A stretch of DNA of 64,000 bases. Origin: CAYVQF01 sp964454015. GTDB taxonomy: Bacteria > Myxococcota_A > Bradymonadia > UBA4248. The notes below the pieces were generated by a model. The model was not told the DNA's origin and made no database searches. It saw only the letters and a program-made list of their open reading frames with translations. This document shows, one piece after another, positions 43,491 to 52,228 of this stretch. A program made the position numbers and the translations under genes. Where the stretch lies: positions 62,001-126,000 of the forward strand of contig CAYVQF010000004.1 in the NCBI GenBank assembly GCA_964454015.1. The letters run 5' to 3'. Each line of letters opens with the position of its first letter. Within the stretch, counting starts at the first letter, position 1.

Positions 43491-44396
43491 TCAGTTCTGG
43501 CAGGTGCCGATGTTCTCGCCAGAGTCCTTGATGCAGGTCTGGTCAGCGGCGCAGTTGAGGTTGCTCAAGCAGCCAGGTTCACAGTTGGAGAAGATCGCGT
43601 CTTCGCAGTACTGGCCCGGTTGGCAGGTGACAGGCCCCGCGGGGAAGTCGCCGCAGGCGGTGAAACCCGGGGCGAGGTTGGGTACGCACGCGCCACCGGT
43701 GCAGGTGCCGTTGGTGCAGTGGTCATTGGTGATGCACTCGACGCATACCTTGGCCGGACTGCAGTACCAGCCTTCGCAGTCGGTGTCGCTTTGGCAATCG
43801 TCGACGCCAATGTCACAGACGCTGTCGCAGATGCCGTTCTCGAGATTCCCACAAGTGGCGCCGGTGACGCAGTTGACGCAGGCGGCCGGGGCGAGGGAGC
43901 ACAGCAGCAGGCACTCGGCCTGGTTGGTGCTCGGATCGCAAGAGGTGATCTTAGCGCAGAAGTCGGCGCAGCCGCCGCTGCTCACGGGGACGCAGGTGCC
44001 GTTTTGGCAGACCGTGCCGTCGGGGCAGGGCGTTCCGGGGCAGCCGCTGACGAGGGGGACGCAGGTGCCGTCTTGGCAGACCGTGCCGTCGGGGCAGGGG
44101 GTGGCGGGGCAGCCGCTGACGACCTTGTTCTGGCAGGTGCCGACGTTGTTGCCGCCTTCTTTGACGCACTCTTGGTCGGCGGCACAGTTGTCGTTGGCCA
44201 AGCAGCCCGACTCGCATTTTGAGAAGATGGGATCTTCGCAGTATTGGCCAGGTTGGCAGGTGACGGGACCGGATGGGAAGTCGCCGCAAGCGGTGAAGCC
44301 TTTGTTTCCTTCCTTCTTGCTGCTCTCTTCGTCACAACCCAGGGTGAAGAGGAGCGCGGTGCTCATTACGGACAACAGAAAGAGATGACGCAACAT
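43491..44396 (-). CDS. Cys-rich lipoprotein (short paralogue)
   Basis: 301 residues; AGGAG upstream of the ATG at 44396. The lipobox LGC (Cys21) and the linker CDEESSKKEGN closely resemble the longer neighbour (CDEESTKKEGN). It carries a duplicated CPxTPCPDGTVCQxGTCVP module (about residues 95-135), where the longer paralogue has one, and it stops right after GENIGTCQN, the exact boundary at which the longer gene adds its repeats. This points to tandem duplication followed by loss or gain of modules. Function unknown; exported and outer-membrane-associated are likely. Confidence 0.7.
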   Translation of the reverse strand: MLRHLFLLSVMSTALLFTLGCDEESSKKEGNKGFTACGDFPSGPVTCQPGQYCEDPIFSKCESGCLANDNCAADQECVKEGGNNVGTCQNKVVSGCPATPCPDGTVCQDGTCVPLVSGCPGTPCPDGTVCQNGTCVPVSSGGCADFCAKITSCDPSTNQAECLLLCSLAPAACVNCVTGATCGNLENGICDSVCDIGVDDCQSDTDCEGWYCSPAKVCVECITNDHCTNGTCTGGACVPNLAPGFTACGDFPAGPVTCQPGQYCEDAIFSNCEPGCLSNLNCAADQTCIKDSGENIGTCQN

Positions 44397-44728
44397 GGGG
44401 AACTCCTAGAGGTGGGACCGCGAGCAGGCCCGACAACCCTTGCCGGAGCTCGCGGTCTCTTGGTACGTGGCGATGGCTGGCGGCGGGCTGCCAGCGCGAA
44501 GCGCGTCGTCTGGGGCGCCACATAAAACAAGCGCCGCCAGCGGCCCCAGTAGACCCGCTTCAGATAACCCGTATTCAAGGTGGAGGGTAAAAAGCGGCCT
44601 TTTCCACGAAGCCGGCGAAGATCCTGCGGGTGAAGAAGGTGCGGCGGTAGGTTGGCAAAAAAAAAGCCTCCCTGCGGAGGCCTTTTTCAACGGCGCAGAC
44701 CTCGCGGCCTGCGCGCTAGGCGTGAAGC
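44397..44728. other. Intergenic region with terminator
   Basis: About 330 bp, holding the terminator of the gene to its right (listed separately) and the promoter zone of the short Cys-rich gene to its left. No promoter hexamers stand out and no gene is seen. Confidence 0.4.
44657..44687 (-). terminator. Intrinsic (bidirectional) terminator after the 817-residue lipoprotein gene
   Basis: GCCTCC (44666-44671) and GGAGGC (44676-44681) form a 6-bp GC stem with a 4-nt loop. On the minus strand the stem is followed by nine T (A-run at 44657-44665); on the plus strand a TTTTT follows. It lies about 45 bp after the stop at 44729 and fits rho-independent termination on the minus strand. Confidence 0.85.
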
Positions 44729-47182
44729 CTAGGGGGTCAAGGTGAAGGTCGCCGTCCAAGAGGTCCCAGCCAGATTGCTCGGCATGCTGTAAGCATCGAG
44801 GACGACGTAGACCGTCTGGGCCGTGGCGCCGCCGTTGGTGTAGCTCACGGTCTCAGTACCACCGGTGAAAGTGTTATCGGCGCCGACCAAGCAGGTGGTC
44901 GTGGGGGCGGCGCAATCTGTGACGATGTAGAGGGAGGCGTCGCCGCCCGTGAGGGTGTAGGAGACGTTGAGGTTCTGACCTGCAGCCAGCTCGATTTCAA
45001 AGACGGCGTCGGGGCCGGTTGCGCCGTAACCGGTGCAGCCGGAGGTGCCAGCGGTGTTGAAGTTGTGGGTGTAGCCCAGGAAGGAGCCCGTCTCGGTGGC
45101 TGTGGCCGTGAGGACGATGGCGTCGTCACAGGTGTTGCCTTCGGGGGAGATGAAGCAGACGTTCTGCAGGCAGGTTTCGCCAGCGGTGGTGTCGCAGTCA
45201 TCGTCGATGAGGCACTCGACGCAGCCGCCGTTGGAGCAGAAGGGCGCCGCCGGGTCGGTGCAGTCGCCGTCGCCCACACACTCGACGTTCAGGTAGGCGT
45301 GGAAGGGCATGCTGTCGATGCACCAGAGGTCGCCACCCGGGACGGGCGTGGAGACGAAGGTGCCAGAGGCGATGGTCACTTCTTGCAGCACCACGTTGGT
45401 CAGGGTACCGGCGTAGACGTCGCCGTCAGCCGTACCGAACTGGGTGATGTTGATTTGGCCGTCGACGGCAAAGAAGATCTGGTCGGCGTCGTTGACCACG
45501 AGGACGCAGTTGGCGCAGGAGGAGTAGTTCTGGTCGATGGCGAGGGCGCCGATCTGGATGGTGCCAGGGGCGAAGGCCGCCGGTGGGTTGGTGTCGCCGA
45601 AGAACTCCATGCGCAGTACGTCGTCCGTCGCGTTGAGGCCGTAGTAGGTGGCGTAGCGATTGCCTTGGTAGATCTCGTTGTCGACGATTTGGAACACGGG
45701 GGTGAAGCCGTTGACGTCGCAGGTGCTGAGGTCTTTGCAGGTGCCGCTGACGCAGGTCTCGCCAGTGACGGTGCAGTCGCCATCGACGACACACTGGACG
45801 CAGGTCCCGTTGTGGCAGATGCCCGTGGGGTCGTTGCAGTCGGTGTCATTGACGCAAGGCGGCGCCGGGATGTCACCATCGAGGGTGGTGGTCCAGGTGT
45901 GGCCATCGACGCACCAGTCTTGACCGTTGGCGACCGGGGTGTCCGTGCTGCCATTCCACTCGACGAAGCGGACGTTGTGGAGGGTGCCGTTGAAGGGCTG
46001 ACCGTCGCTGCTGATGGCGGTGATTTCGATCTCGCCGTCGACGGCGAAGAAGACCTTCGAGGCCTGTCCGGCAGCGTCGTACTGCACGATCAGAACACAG
46101 AGGCCGCAGGACGTGATGTCGCTGTTCTGCTCAACGGGGTAGGTCCCGACGCCCTGATAGTTGGCGCCGTAATCGAACCACCACTGGACCCGCAACTGGT
46201 CGAGGGGGAGATCGTCAGCAGATTCACCATAGTAGGCGAGGAGGGGGCCGTCGTTCGTGTCTGCGTAGAAGCCTTCCTGGAAGGTGGTGGTGAAGCCGTT
46301 GATGTCACAGGTGGGCTGCACGTCTTGCTCGCAGACATTGCTGGCGTTGCAGGAGTAGCCTTCGTTGCAGTGGGTGTCGTCGAGGCACTGGACACAAGTG
46401 GTGCCGAGGCAGTGGGGCGTAGCGCCGCTGCAAGCGGGGTCACAAGTGGGCTCGACGACCTCTTCGCAGACGTTGCTGGCGTTGCAGGTGTAGCCTTCGT
46501 TGCAGTGGGTGTCGTTGATGCAGGCCACGCAGGTGTCGACGAGGCAGTGAGGCGTGGCGCCGCTGCAAGCGGGGTCACAGGTGGGCTCGACGACTTCTTC
46601 ACAGACGTTGCTGGCGTTGCAGGTGTAGCCTTCGCCGCAGTGGGTGTCGTTGAGGCACTCGACGCAGGTGTCGACGAGGCAGTGAGGCGTGGCGCCTTCA
46701 CAAGCCGGGTCACAGGCTGGCTCGACGACTTCTTCGCAGACATTGCTGGCGTTGCAGGTGTAGCCTTCGCCGCAGTGGGTGTCGTTGAGGCACGCGACGC
46801 AGGTGTCGACGAGGCAGTGGGGCGTGTCGCCTTCACAAGCCGGGTCACAGGTGTGTACCACCTCTTCCTCGCAGGTCTTGGTCATGAGGTTACAGATGTA
46901 ACCGTCATCGCAATGGGTGGCGTTGGTACACTGCACGCACACTTGATTGGCCAGGTCACAGACCTCGCCGTTGGTGTGGCCGATGCAGTCGTCATCGACT
47001 TGGCATTCCGGCGGCTGGACGTCGGGGACGTCCGTGGGGGGGACGTCCGTGGGGGGGACGTCGACGACGTCGGTCGTCTCTTCGATCATATCGTCCTTGG
47101 GCTTGGCAGGGTCGTCGTCACAGGCCGTGGCGACCATGCCAAACGCTGCCAGCATTCCCAGCAACCAGAAAAGTTTCTTCAT
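44729..47182 (-). CDS. Cys-rich repeat lipoprotein with C-terminal beta domains
   Basis: 817 residues. Signal with lipobox ATAC (Cys21), then a Thr/Asp/Val/Pro linker (DVPPTDVPPTDVPDV). A CQVDDDCIGHTNGEVC knot precedes four 45-residue tandem modules of the form CDPACxGxTPHCLxxTC with CxNDTHCxEGYTCNASNVC (residues about 112-291), encoded by a 135-bp DNA repeat at 46310-46849. Two homologous segments near 293-430 and 465-620 each begin CDINGF or CDVNGF and contain FFAVDGEIEI or FFAVDGQINI, so the middle is also duplicated. The C-terminus (about 690-817) resembles a bacterial pre-peptidase C-terminal/CARDB-like beta fold. Likely a surface protein; the binding partner is unknown. Confidence 0.75.
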   Translation of the reverse strand: MKKLFWLLGMLAAFGMVATACDDDPAKPKDDMIEETTDVVDVPPTDVPPTDVPDVQPPECQVDDDCIGHTNGEVCDLANQVCVQCTNATHCDDGYICNLMTKTCEEEVVHTCDPACEGDTPHCLVDTCVACLNDTHCGEGYTCNASNVCEEVVEPACDPACEGATPHCLVDTCVECLNDTHCGEGYTCNASNVCEEVVEPTCDPACSGATPHCLVDTCVACINDTHCNEGYTCNASNVCEEVVEPTCDPACSGATPHCLGTTCVQCLDDTHCNEGYSCNASNVCEQDVQPTCDINGFTTTFQEGFYADTNDGPLLAYYGESADDLPLDQLRVQWWFDYGANYQGVGTYPVEQNSDITSCGLCVLIVQYDAAGQASKVFFAVDGEIEITAISSDGQPFNGTLHNVRFVEWNGSTDTPVANGQDWCVDGHTWTTTLDGDIPAPPCVNDTDCNDPTGICHNGTCVQCVVDGDCTVTGETCVSGTCKDLSTCDVNGFTPVFQIVDNEIYQGNRYATYYGLNATDDVLRMEFFGDTNPPAAFAPGTIQIGALAIDQNYSSCANCVLVVNDADQIFFAVDGQINITQFGTADGDVYAGTLTNVVLQEVTIASGTFVSTPVPGGDLWCIDSMPFHAYLNVECVGDGDCTDPAAPFCSNGGCVECLIDDDCDTTAGETCLQNVCFISPEGNTCDDAIVLTATATETGSFLGYTHNFNTAGTSGCTGYGATGPDAVFEIELAAGQNLNVSYTLTGGDASLYIVTDCAAPTTTCLVGADNTFTGGTETVSYTNGGATAQTVYVVLDAYSMPSNLAGTSWTATFTLTP
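46310..46849 (-). repeat. 135-bp in-frame tandem repeat, four units
   Basis: Conserved Cys codons that open each CDPAC module occur at 46849, 46714, 46579 and 46444, an exact 135-bp period. The modules vary slightly (VDTC or GTTC at the second half), so this is an old in-frame amplification and not a recent perfect array. It encodes the CDPAC repeats of the 817-residue lipoprotein. Confidence 0.85.
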
Positions 47183-47670
47183 GATGCGTTCCTCCGTATC
47201 CAGGTGAACATTTCCGCCGCAGCGGACCTACAGGCGTCGACAACAGGGACAATTCGCTGTCACACGCAAAAAAACGTATGTGATACAATACACATACGAC
47301 CAAAGCGACCGCAGATGGCATCGTGTGGTGCCAAAGCCACGGACCAATGAGAATCTTTCTAGCGACCTTTGCCAGGCATTTCAAATGGTCAGGGCAACAA
47401 AATGTCGTTTCTCATCATGGGGACAGGAATGCGGCAGGATAAGCGAGTGTTTCATGGCCTCACAAAAGACGCGCTCGACCACGGGCCTCGATCCAATGGG
47501 ATGGTGTGAACGTAAGGAGAGAAGTGAGCGAGGTCGCGCGCGTTGGTGGCCCAGCGCTGGACAGGGCCCATGCGGGTGCTTAGTCTAGCGGGGTGCTTCC
47601 ATTATCAATGAGAGCGCATGGATTATCCGCAATTTCAATAGCATCGATTTTTTATGGGAGAAGAAAGATC
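47183..47670. other. Divergent intergenic region with structured elements
   Basis: About 490 bp between the leftward repeat lipoprotein and the rightward thioredoxin gene. It holds a hairpin with a T-run on the minus strand (listed separately) and an IR with ATGAGAA (47347-47353) and TTCTCAT (47409-47415), 55 bp apart, of unclear meaning. No credible gene is seen. Confidence 0.4.
47268..47298 (-). terminator. Terminator-like hairpin with T-tract, upstream of the repeat lipoprotein gene
   Basis: CGTATGTG (47275-47282) and CACATACG (47291-47298) are perfect 8-bp arms with an 8-nt loop. On the minus strand the stem runs straight into seven T (A-run at 47268-47274). That is an intrinsic-terminator shape, but no minus-strand gene lies upstream before mnmE, and it sits about 90 bp before the lipoprotein start. 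Leader attenuation, or termination of a small RNA, are options. Confidence 0.5.
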
Positions 47671-48045
47671 ATGGCGACGTTAGAATTGACCAAAGACAAT
47701 TTTGAAGAGACCGTTCTCAACAACGATATGGTCGTCGTGGATTTTTGGGCGTCCTGGTGCGGCCCTTGCCGCAGCTTCGCGCCGGTCTTCGAAGCCATGT
47801 CCGAGAAGTACGGCGACATGGTTTTCGCCAAAGTCAACACGGAAGAGCAACCCGAGCTCGCGGCGGGCTTCTCCATCAACTCCATCCCGACCTTGATGAT
47901 CTTCCGGGAGAAGGTCTTGCTCTTTTCCCAGCCGGGCGCGGTGCCAGCGCCGCTCTTTGGCGAGCTCATCGAGAAGGTGCGCGAACTGGACATGGACGAG
48001 ATTCGCAAAGAGATCGCCGCGCAGCAGCAGCAAGAGGCAGAGTGA
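47671..48045 (+). CDS. trx: Thioredoxin
   Basis: 124 residues from the ATG at 47671, with GGAG-type signal upstream; the frame open to 47593 is unsupported. The active site is WASWCGPCRSFAPVF (WCGPC), preceded by the conserved buried Asp in VVVDFWA, and the cis-Pro loop is SIPTLMIF. A Gln/Glu-rich C-terminal tail (AAQQQQEAE) extends beyond the usual ~105 residues. Role: thiol-disulfide exchange in the cytoplasm. The AhpD-like gene 30 bp downstream on the same strand suggests a peroxide-reduction context. Confidence 0.95.
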   Translation: MATLELTKDNFEETVLNNDMVVVDFWASWCGPCRSFAPVFEAMSEKYGDMVFAKVNTEEQPELAAGFSINSIPTLMIFREKVLLFSQPGAVPAPLFGELIEKVRELDMDEIRKEIAAQQQQEAE

Positions 48046-48074
48046 TGGGCCTTGGTGTCGGCATGAGGTGAGGC

Positions 48075-48698
48075 ATGGGTGAGGGGATGCGGACCTTTAG
48101 ACCGAGAAGCTTGGCGACGGCGCTGGCGCGGCTGGGGAGCTCGGCGCCGCATTTGCTGCGCGCCCTCTCCCCTGGGGGCATCGCCCCCGCCCTGCGCGAG
48201 CGGATCTTCTTGTCCGTCTCCGGTGCCAACCGCTGTCGCTACTGCGCCGTGGTACACGCCCACTGGGGGCGGCTGGAGGGGTTGAGCCAGGAAGAGGTTC
48301 TGGCCCTGATAGGCGGTGATTTCAGCGCTTATCCCGCGCACCAGCAGCGCATCTTGGCTTACGCGCGGGCCTATGCCGATGGCGACGGGCAAGTCGATGC
48401 TGCCGCGGTGCAGGCCTTGCAGGCCGCCTGCGGCCACGCGCGCGCAGCCCAGGTCGAGGCGTTGGTGCGGGCCATCCAGGTGGCCAACTTGTCTGGGAAC
48501 ACCTTTGCGATGTGGTTGGAGATTGCAGCGCGGCGACGGCCGCTGGCCCAGTGGACCTTGGCCGACCTCCTCATGGGTTGGCTCTTTTTTGCGCTGCTGT
48601 GGCCCCTCCTCGGGCCCATGGAGGTGGCCCTGCGCTGCTGGCCCCCGGCTTGGGGCGTGGTCGCTGTGCCCACGCTGTTGACGGCCTTGGTCGAGTGA
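48075..48698 (+). CDS. Carboxymuconolactone decarboxylase/AhpD-like family protein
   Basis: 207 residues. The region RERIFLSVSGANRCRYCAVVHAHWG holds the CxxCxxxH motif of AhpD-type alkylhydroperoxidase partners, with the helical surround of the CMD fold to about residue 155. A C-terminal hydrophobic segment (about 165-200: LMGWLFFALLWPLLGPMEV) looks membrane-associated and is not typical. A redox role with the upstream thioredoxin gene is plausible. The stop is 2 bp from the end of convergent mnmE. Confidence 0.8.
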   Translation: MGEGMRTFRPRSLATALARLGSSAPHLLRALSPGGIAPALRERIFLSVSGANRCRYCAVVHAHWGRLEGLSQEEVLALIGGDFSAYPAHQQRILAYARAYADGDGQVDAAAVQALQAACGHARAAQVEALVRAIQVANLSGNTFAMWLEIAARRRPLAQWTLADLLMGWLFFALLWPLLGPMEVALRCWPPAWGVVAVPTLLTALVE

Positions 48699-48700
48699 TC

Positions 48701-50104
48701 CTATTTGCCGACGCAGAAGCGCGAGAAAATGGCGTCGAGGATGGTGTCGGTGGCGATCGTACCGGTGATGGTGGCCAGGGCGTCGGCGGCGGCGCGCAGA
48801 TCGGCGCCGAGGCACTCCATGGGCAGGGCCTCGTCGATGGCGCGGGTGGCGTTCTGGAGCGCGGCGTGGGCTTGGCGCACGGCTTCGGCGTGGCGGACGG
48901 AGACCATGAAGGGGAGCTCCTGGCTGCGCGCTTGCCAGCATCTCTCAGCCAGGTCCAGGAGCTGGGTTTCGAGCTGGGCGATCCCGCTGCCGTCGGTGGC
49001 CGAGACCATCGCGTAGGGAGGGAGGGGGGCGTTGTTGCCGGGGAAGGCGGCGGCGAGCCAGCGGGAGACGTGGGCGTCCATGGGCGTCTTGGGGTCGACG
49101 AGATCGGCCTTGCTGCAAGCCACCAGCACAGGGCACGTGGATCCAAAATCAGGCCATTGGCTTGGCAGTGGTGCCGTGAGGTCGATGACCCAGCACAGGA
49201 TGTGAGCGGTGGCGGCGGCGTGGTGGGTGCGGGCGATGCCGAGTCTTTCGACCGGGTCGGGGCTGTGGTTGAGGCCGGCGGTGTCGATGAGGTTGAAGCG
49301 CTGCCCGGCGAGGGTGAGGGGCTCTTCGATGGTGTCGCGGGTGGTGCCGGCGATGGGGGTGACGATGGCGCGGTCGCGGCCGAGGAGGGCGTTGAAGAGT
49401 GAGCTTTTTCCGGCGTTGGGGGCGCCGACGAAGGCGACTTGGAGGCCGCTGGTGCGGAGGCGGGCGTCGTGGTGTTGGCGGAGCAGCCGTTGGAGGGCTT
49501 CCATGAGGGCGAGGATTTCGGTTTGGGCTGTGGCCGTGGGGAAGGTGTAGAGGCCCTCGTCGTCGAAGTCGATGGCGTGCTCGGTTTGGACGATGAGGTG
49601 TAGGAGTCGCTCGCGCAATTGGGCGATGGGCCGGGCCACGGCGCCCCCGAGCTGGGCTTGGGCGGCGTTGAGGGCGGCGTCGCTGTCGGCGTTGATGATA
49701 TCGGCGACGGCTTCGGCTTGGCTCAAGTCGATGCGGCCGTTGAGGAAGGCGCGCAAGGTGAACTCGCCGGGGCGGGCGTGGCGAGCGCCGGCTTCGATGA
49801 CGGCGTCGAGGACGCGGCTCAGGTTGAGGACGCCGCCGTGGGCATAGATTTCGGCGCAGTCTTCACCGGTGAAGGTGTGGGGGCCGGGCATGAAGACCGC
49901 CATGGCTTCGTCGAGGCGGGTGTGGGTGGTGGGGTGGACGACCCAGCCGTGATAGAGATGGCGGGGGGTGGGGGCAGGGGTGAGGGCGGTGAAGGTGGTC
50001 TGCGCGATGGGCAGTGCGCCTGGGCCGGAGAGGCGGACGATGCCGATGGCGCCGGGGCCGTTGGCGGTGGCGATGGCGGCGATGGTGTCGGTGGGGTGGG
50101 GCAC
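48701..50104 (-). CDS. mnmE: tRNA uridine 5-carboxymethylaminomethyl modification GTPase MnmE
   Basis: 467 residues. The N-terminus begins MPHPTDTIAAIATANGPGAIGIVRLSG, the folate-binding domain signature of MnmE/TrmE. The inserted G domain shows GAPNAGKSSLFNALLG (P-loop), TTRDTIEE and DTAGL, and NKxD-like CSKADL. The chain ends FCVGK, the conserved C-[IV]-GK terminus. With MnmG it installs the cmnm5 group on wobble uridine in a K+-dependent GTPase cycle. MnmG is not in this window. Confidence 0.95.
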   Translation of the reverse strand: MPHPTDTIAAIATANGPGAIGIVRLSGPGALPIAQTTFTALTPAPTPRHLYHGWVVHPTTHTRLDEAMAVFMPGPHTFTGEDCAEIYAHGGVLNLSRVLDAVIEAGARHARPGEFTLRAFLNGRIDLSQAEAVADIINADSDAALNAAQAQLGGAVARPIAQLRERLLHLIVQTEHAIDFDDEGLYTFPTATAQTEILALMEALQRLLRQHHDARLRTSGLQVAFVGAPNAGKSSLFNALLGRDRAIVTPIAGTTRDTIEEPLTLAGQRFNLIDTAGLNHSPDPVERLGIARTHHAAATAHILCWVIDLTAPLPSQWPDFGSTCPVLVACSKADLVDPKTPMDAHVSRWLAAAFPGNNAPLPPYAMVSATDGSGIAQLETQLLDLAERCWQARSQELPFMVSVRHAEAVRQAHAALQNATRAIDEALPMECLGADLRAAADALATITGTIATDTILDAIFSRFCVGK

Positions 50105-50221
50105 GGTTCCTCCTGGTGGCAGGGGCGGCGCACCGAGGTTGGTGGCGGGGGGATGATGCGGCCAAGGGCGGGCCGAAGCAAGAGGGGGTGAGGGGGGCAG
50201 GGTGTCTGCAGGGCGTCTTGC

Positions 50222-50250
50222 TTGACAAAGGCGGGCGGTGGCACTACCAG
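50222..50250 (+). promoter_or_regulatory. Candidate promoter for the etf genes
   Basis: TTGACA at 50222-50227, then 17 bp, then TACCAG at 50245-50250. The -35 is perfect and the -10 is weak. It lies about 120 bp upstream of the etfB start. Confidence 0.4.
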
Positions 50251-50372
50251 ATTGGGCCGACGATGAGCGGTGGCGTAGGGTAGGGGGCTGGTGTGTGTAT
50301 GACGCTGGCGCGCGGCATCTGCGTCAGGTGCTGGATGACAGACCCTTCCAACACGATGAATGGAGGTGATCG

Positions 50373-51125
50373 GTGAAAGTATTGACCACGATGCGTCGCG
50401 TACCCGATCTGGATGCGCGGGTCCACTTGCGTTCCGACGGGGAAGAGATCGACTACGACGGTGTTGCTCACAAAGAGAATTACTTCGATGAGGTCGCCGT
50501 CGAGTGCGCCGTGCGTCTGCGGGAAGCCAAGGTCGCGACGGAAGTCGTGGCGGTGTGCATGGGCCCCTCTGAGGCCAAGATCAACCTGCGCAAGGCGCTG
50601 GCCATGGGGGCGGACCGGGGCATCCTGGTCGAGGTCGAGGAGCAAGATCTGGATCCGTTCTTGGTGGCGACTTTGTTGGCCAAGATCGTGGCGCAGGAGG
50701 AGCCCTCGCTGGTGATCATGGGCAAGCTCGGGGTGGACTTCGAGAACGCGCAAGTGCCGCAGATGTTGGCGGAGATCTTGGGCTGGCCGTCGGCGACCTT
50801 TGCTTTCTCCGTGGAGATGCAGGGCGATCGTCTGGTGGTTGGGCGCGAGGTGGATGGTGGTTCCGCCTATTTTTCCATGCCTCTGCCGGCGGTGGTGAGC
50901 GCCGATTTGCGCCTCAACGAGCCGCGCTACCCCAACCTGCCGGGGATCGCCCGCGCCCAAGCCAAGCGCTTGGATGTGACCTCGCCTGAGGAGCTGGGGG
51001 TCGAGGAAGGGCGCCGCGTCAAGAGCGTGCGTTTTACGTTGCCGCCTGAGCGCAAAGCTGGGGCGATCCTGGAGTCGGTCGATGACTTGGTGATCAAGCT
51101 GCGGGACGAAGCCAAAGTGCTGTGA
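50373..51125 (+). CDS. etfB: Electron transfer flavoprotein beta subunit
   Basis: 250 residues; GTG start with GGAGGTG upstream (50363-50368 region). The N-terminus MKVLTTMRRVPD and DEVAVECAVRLREAK, then VVAVCMGPSEAKINLRKALAMGADRGILVE (AMP-binding beta subunit signature) are classical. Together with the alpha subunit it accepts electrons from acyl-CoA or other dehydrogenases and passes them to ETF-quinone oxidoreductase. Alpha follows at 51153. Confidence 0.95.
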   Translation: MKVLTTMRRVPDLDARVHLRSDGEEIDYDGVAHKENYFDEVAVECAVRLREAKVATEVVAVCMGPSEAKINLRKALAMGADRGILVEVEEQDLDPFLVATLLAKIVAQEEPSLVIMGKLGVDFENAQVPQMLAEILGWPSATFAFSVEMQGDRLVVGREVDGGSAYFSMPLPAVVSADLRLNEPRYPNLPGIARAQAKRLDVTSPEELGVEEGRRVKSVRFTLPPERKAGAILESVDDLVIKLRDEAKVL

Positions 51126-51152
51126 CGAGAAGCAAAAGAAGGGAGGTTCGTG

Positions 51153-52124
51153 ATGTCCAATGTATTGTTTTTCGCCGAGCACAGCCAGGGTAGCTTGCGC
51201 AAACTCAATGGGCCTGCGCTGACGGCGGCGCGGCAATTGGCGACCCGCGTTGGTGGCCAGCTCATCGCGCTGGTGGTGGGCGAGGATGTGGGGGCCGTCG
51301 CGCAGGCCGTGGCTCGCCTGGGGGTGGACAAGGTGGTGTGCGTCGACGACGCGGCGCTCCGGGACTATCTGCCACGTCGTTATGCTTCGGTCGTGGCTGA
51401 GGTGGCAGAAGATGAAGACGCCGAGGTGGTGCTGGCGGCGGTGACGACCCTGAGCAAGGATCTGCTGCCGCGGGTGGCGGTGCGTCTGGAGGCGGCCATG
51501 ATTTCCGACGTGGTCGACTTCCTCGATGAAGACGACGCACCGGCTTTCGTGCGCCCCATGTGGGCCTCCAAGCTCTTCGAAGTGGTGACGGCCGCGACGG
51601 ACGTGGTGTGCCTCACGGTGCGCCACACGGCCTTTGCTGCCCAGGAAGAGAGCGGGCGCGTCGCCCCGATCGCGGCGGCCTCGCCAGAGATCGTCGATGA
51701 CGGGACGACCTTCGAGCGTTTCGACGCCGTGGAGAGCGCGCGCCCGGCCCTCACCGATGCCGATGTGGTGGTCGCTGGTGGTCGCGGCTTGGGCTCGGCC
51801 GAGGGCTTCGCCAGCTTGGAGCCCCTGGCGGACCTCTTCAACGCGGCCATCGGGGCGACACGGGCGGCGGTGGACGCTGGCTATTGCCCCAACGACTGGC
51901 AGATTGGCCAGACCGGCAAAATCGTGGCGCCCGATCTCTACTTTGCCGTGGGCATCTCGGGGGCGATCCAGCACGTGGCGGGGATGAAGAACGCCAAGAC
52001 CATCGTGGCCATCAACAAGAACCCTGAGGAGCCCATTTTCCAGTTGGCGTCGTATGCCGTGGTGGGTGACGCGCACAAGCTCCTGCCCCAGCTCGTCGAG
52101 GCGCTGACCAAGGCCAAGGCTTAG
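51153..52124 (+). CDS. etfA: Electron transfer flavoprotein alpha subunit
   Basis: 323 residues from the ATG at 51153 (GGGAGG 6 nt upstream; GTG at 51150 also possible). The FAD-binding C-terminal region shows VVAGGRGLGSAEGFASLEPLADLFNAA and later GQTGKIVAPDLYFAVGISGAIQHVAGM, the ETF-alpha signature. It is 27 bp downstream of etfB and presumably cotranscribed with it. Confidence 0.95.
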   Translation: MSNVLFFAEHSQGSLRKLNGPALTAARQLATRVGGQLIALVVGEDVGAVAQAVARLGVDKVVCVDDAALRDYLPRRYASVVAEVAEDEDAEVVLAAVTTLSKDLLPRVAVRLEAAMISDVVDFLDEDDAPAFVRPMWASKLFEVVTAATDVVCLTVRHTAFAAQEESGRVAPIAAASPEIVDDGTTFERFDAVESARPALTDADVVVAGGRGLGSAEGFASLEPLADLFNAAIGATRAAVDAGYCPNDWQIGQTGKIVAPDLYFAVGISGAIQHVAGMKNAKTIVAINKNPEEPIFQLASYAVVGDAHKLLPQLVEALTKAKA

Positions 52125-52228
52125 GCTTGGTTTCTTCAAGGGGTCGGCCCCGAGCCCATGGCGCCGCCGGGGTGGCTTCTTTGGGGGAGGAAGCTGGGTC
52201 GTTGGGATCCACGTGCCTGGGGCGGTCC

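Noticed and set aside
45065..47350. 761-codon plus-strand open frame over the Cys-rich lipoprotein gene
   Set aside because: It is the exact antisense of the repeat lipoprotein and its V/A/G/D repeats mirror the 135-bp DNA repeat; no ribosome site or known family.
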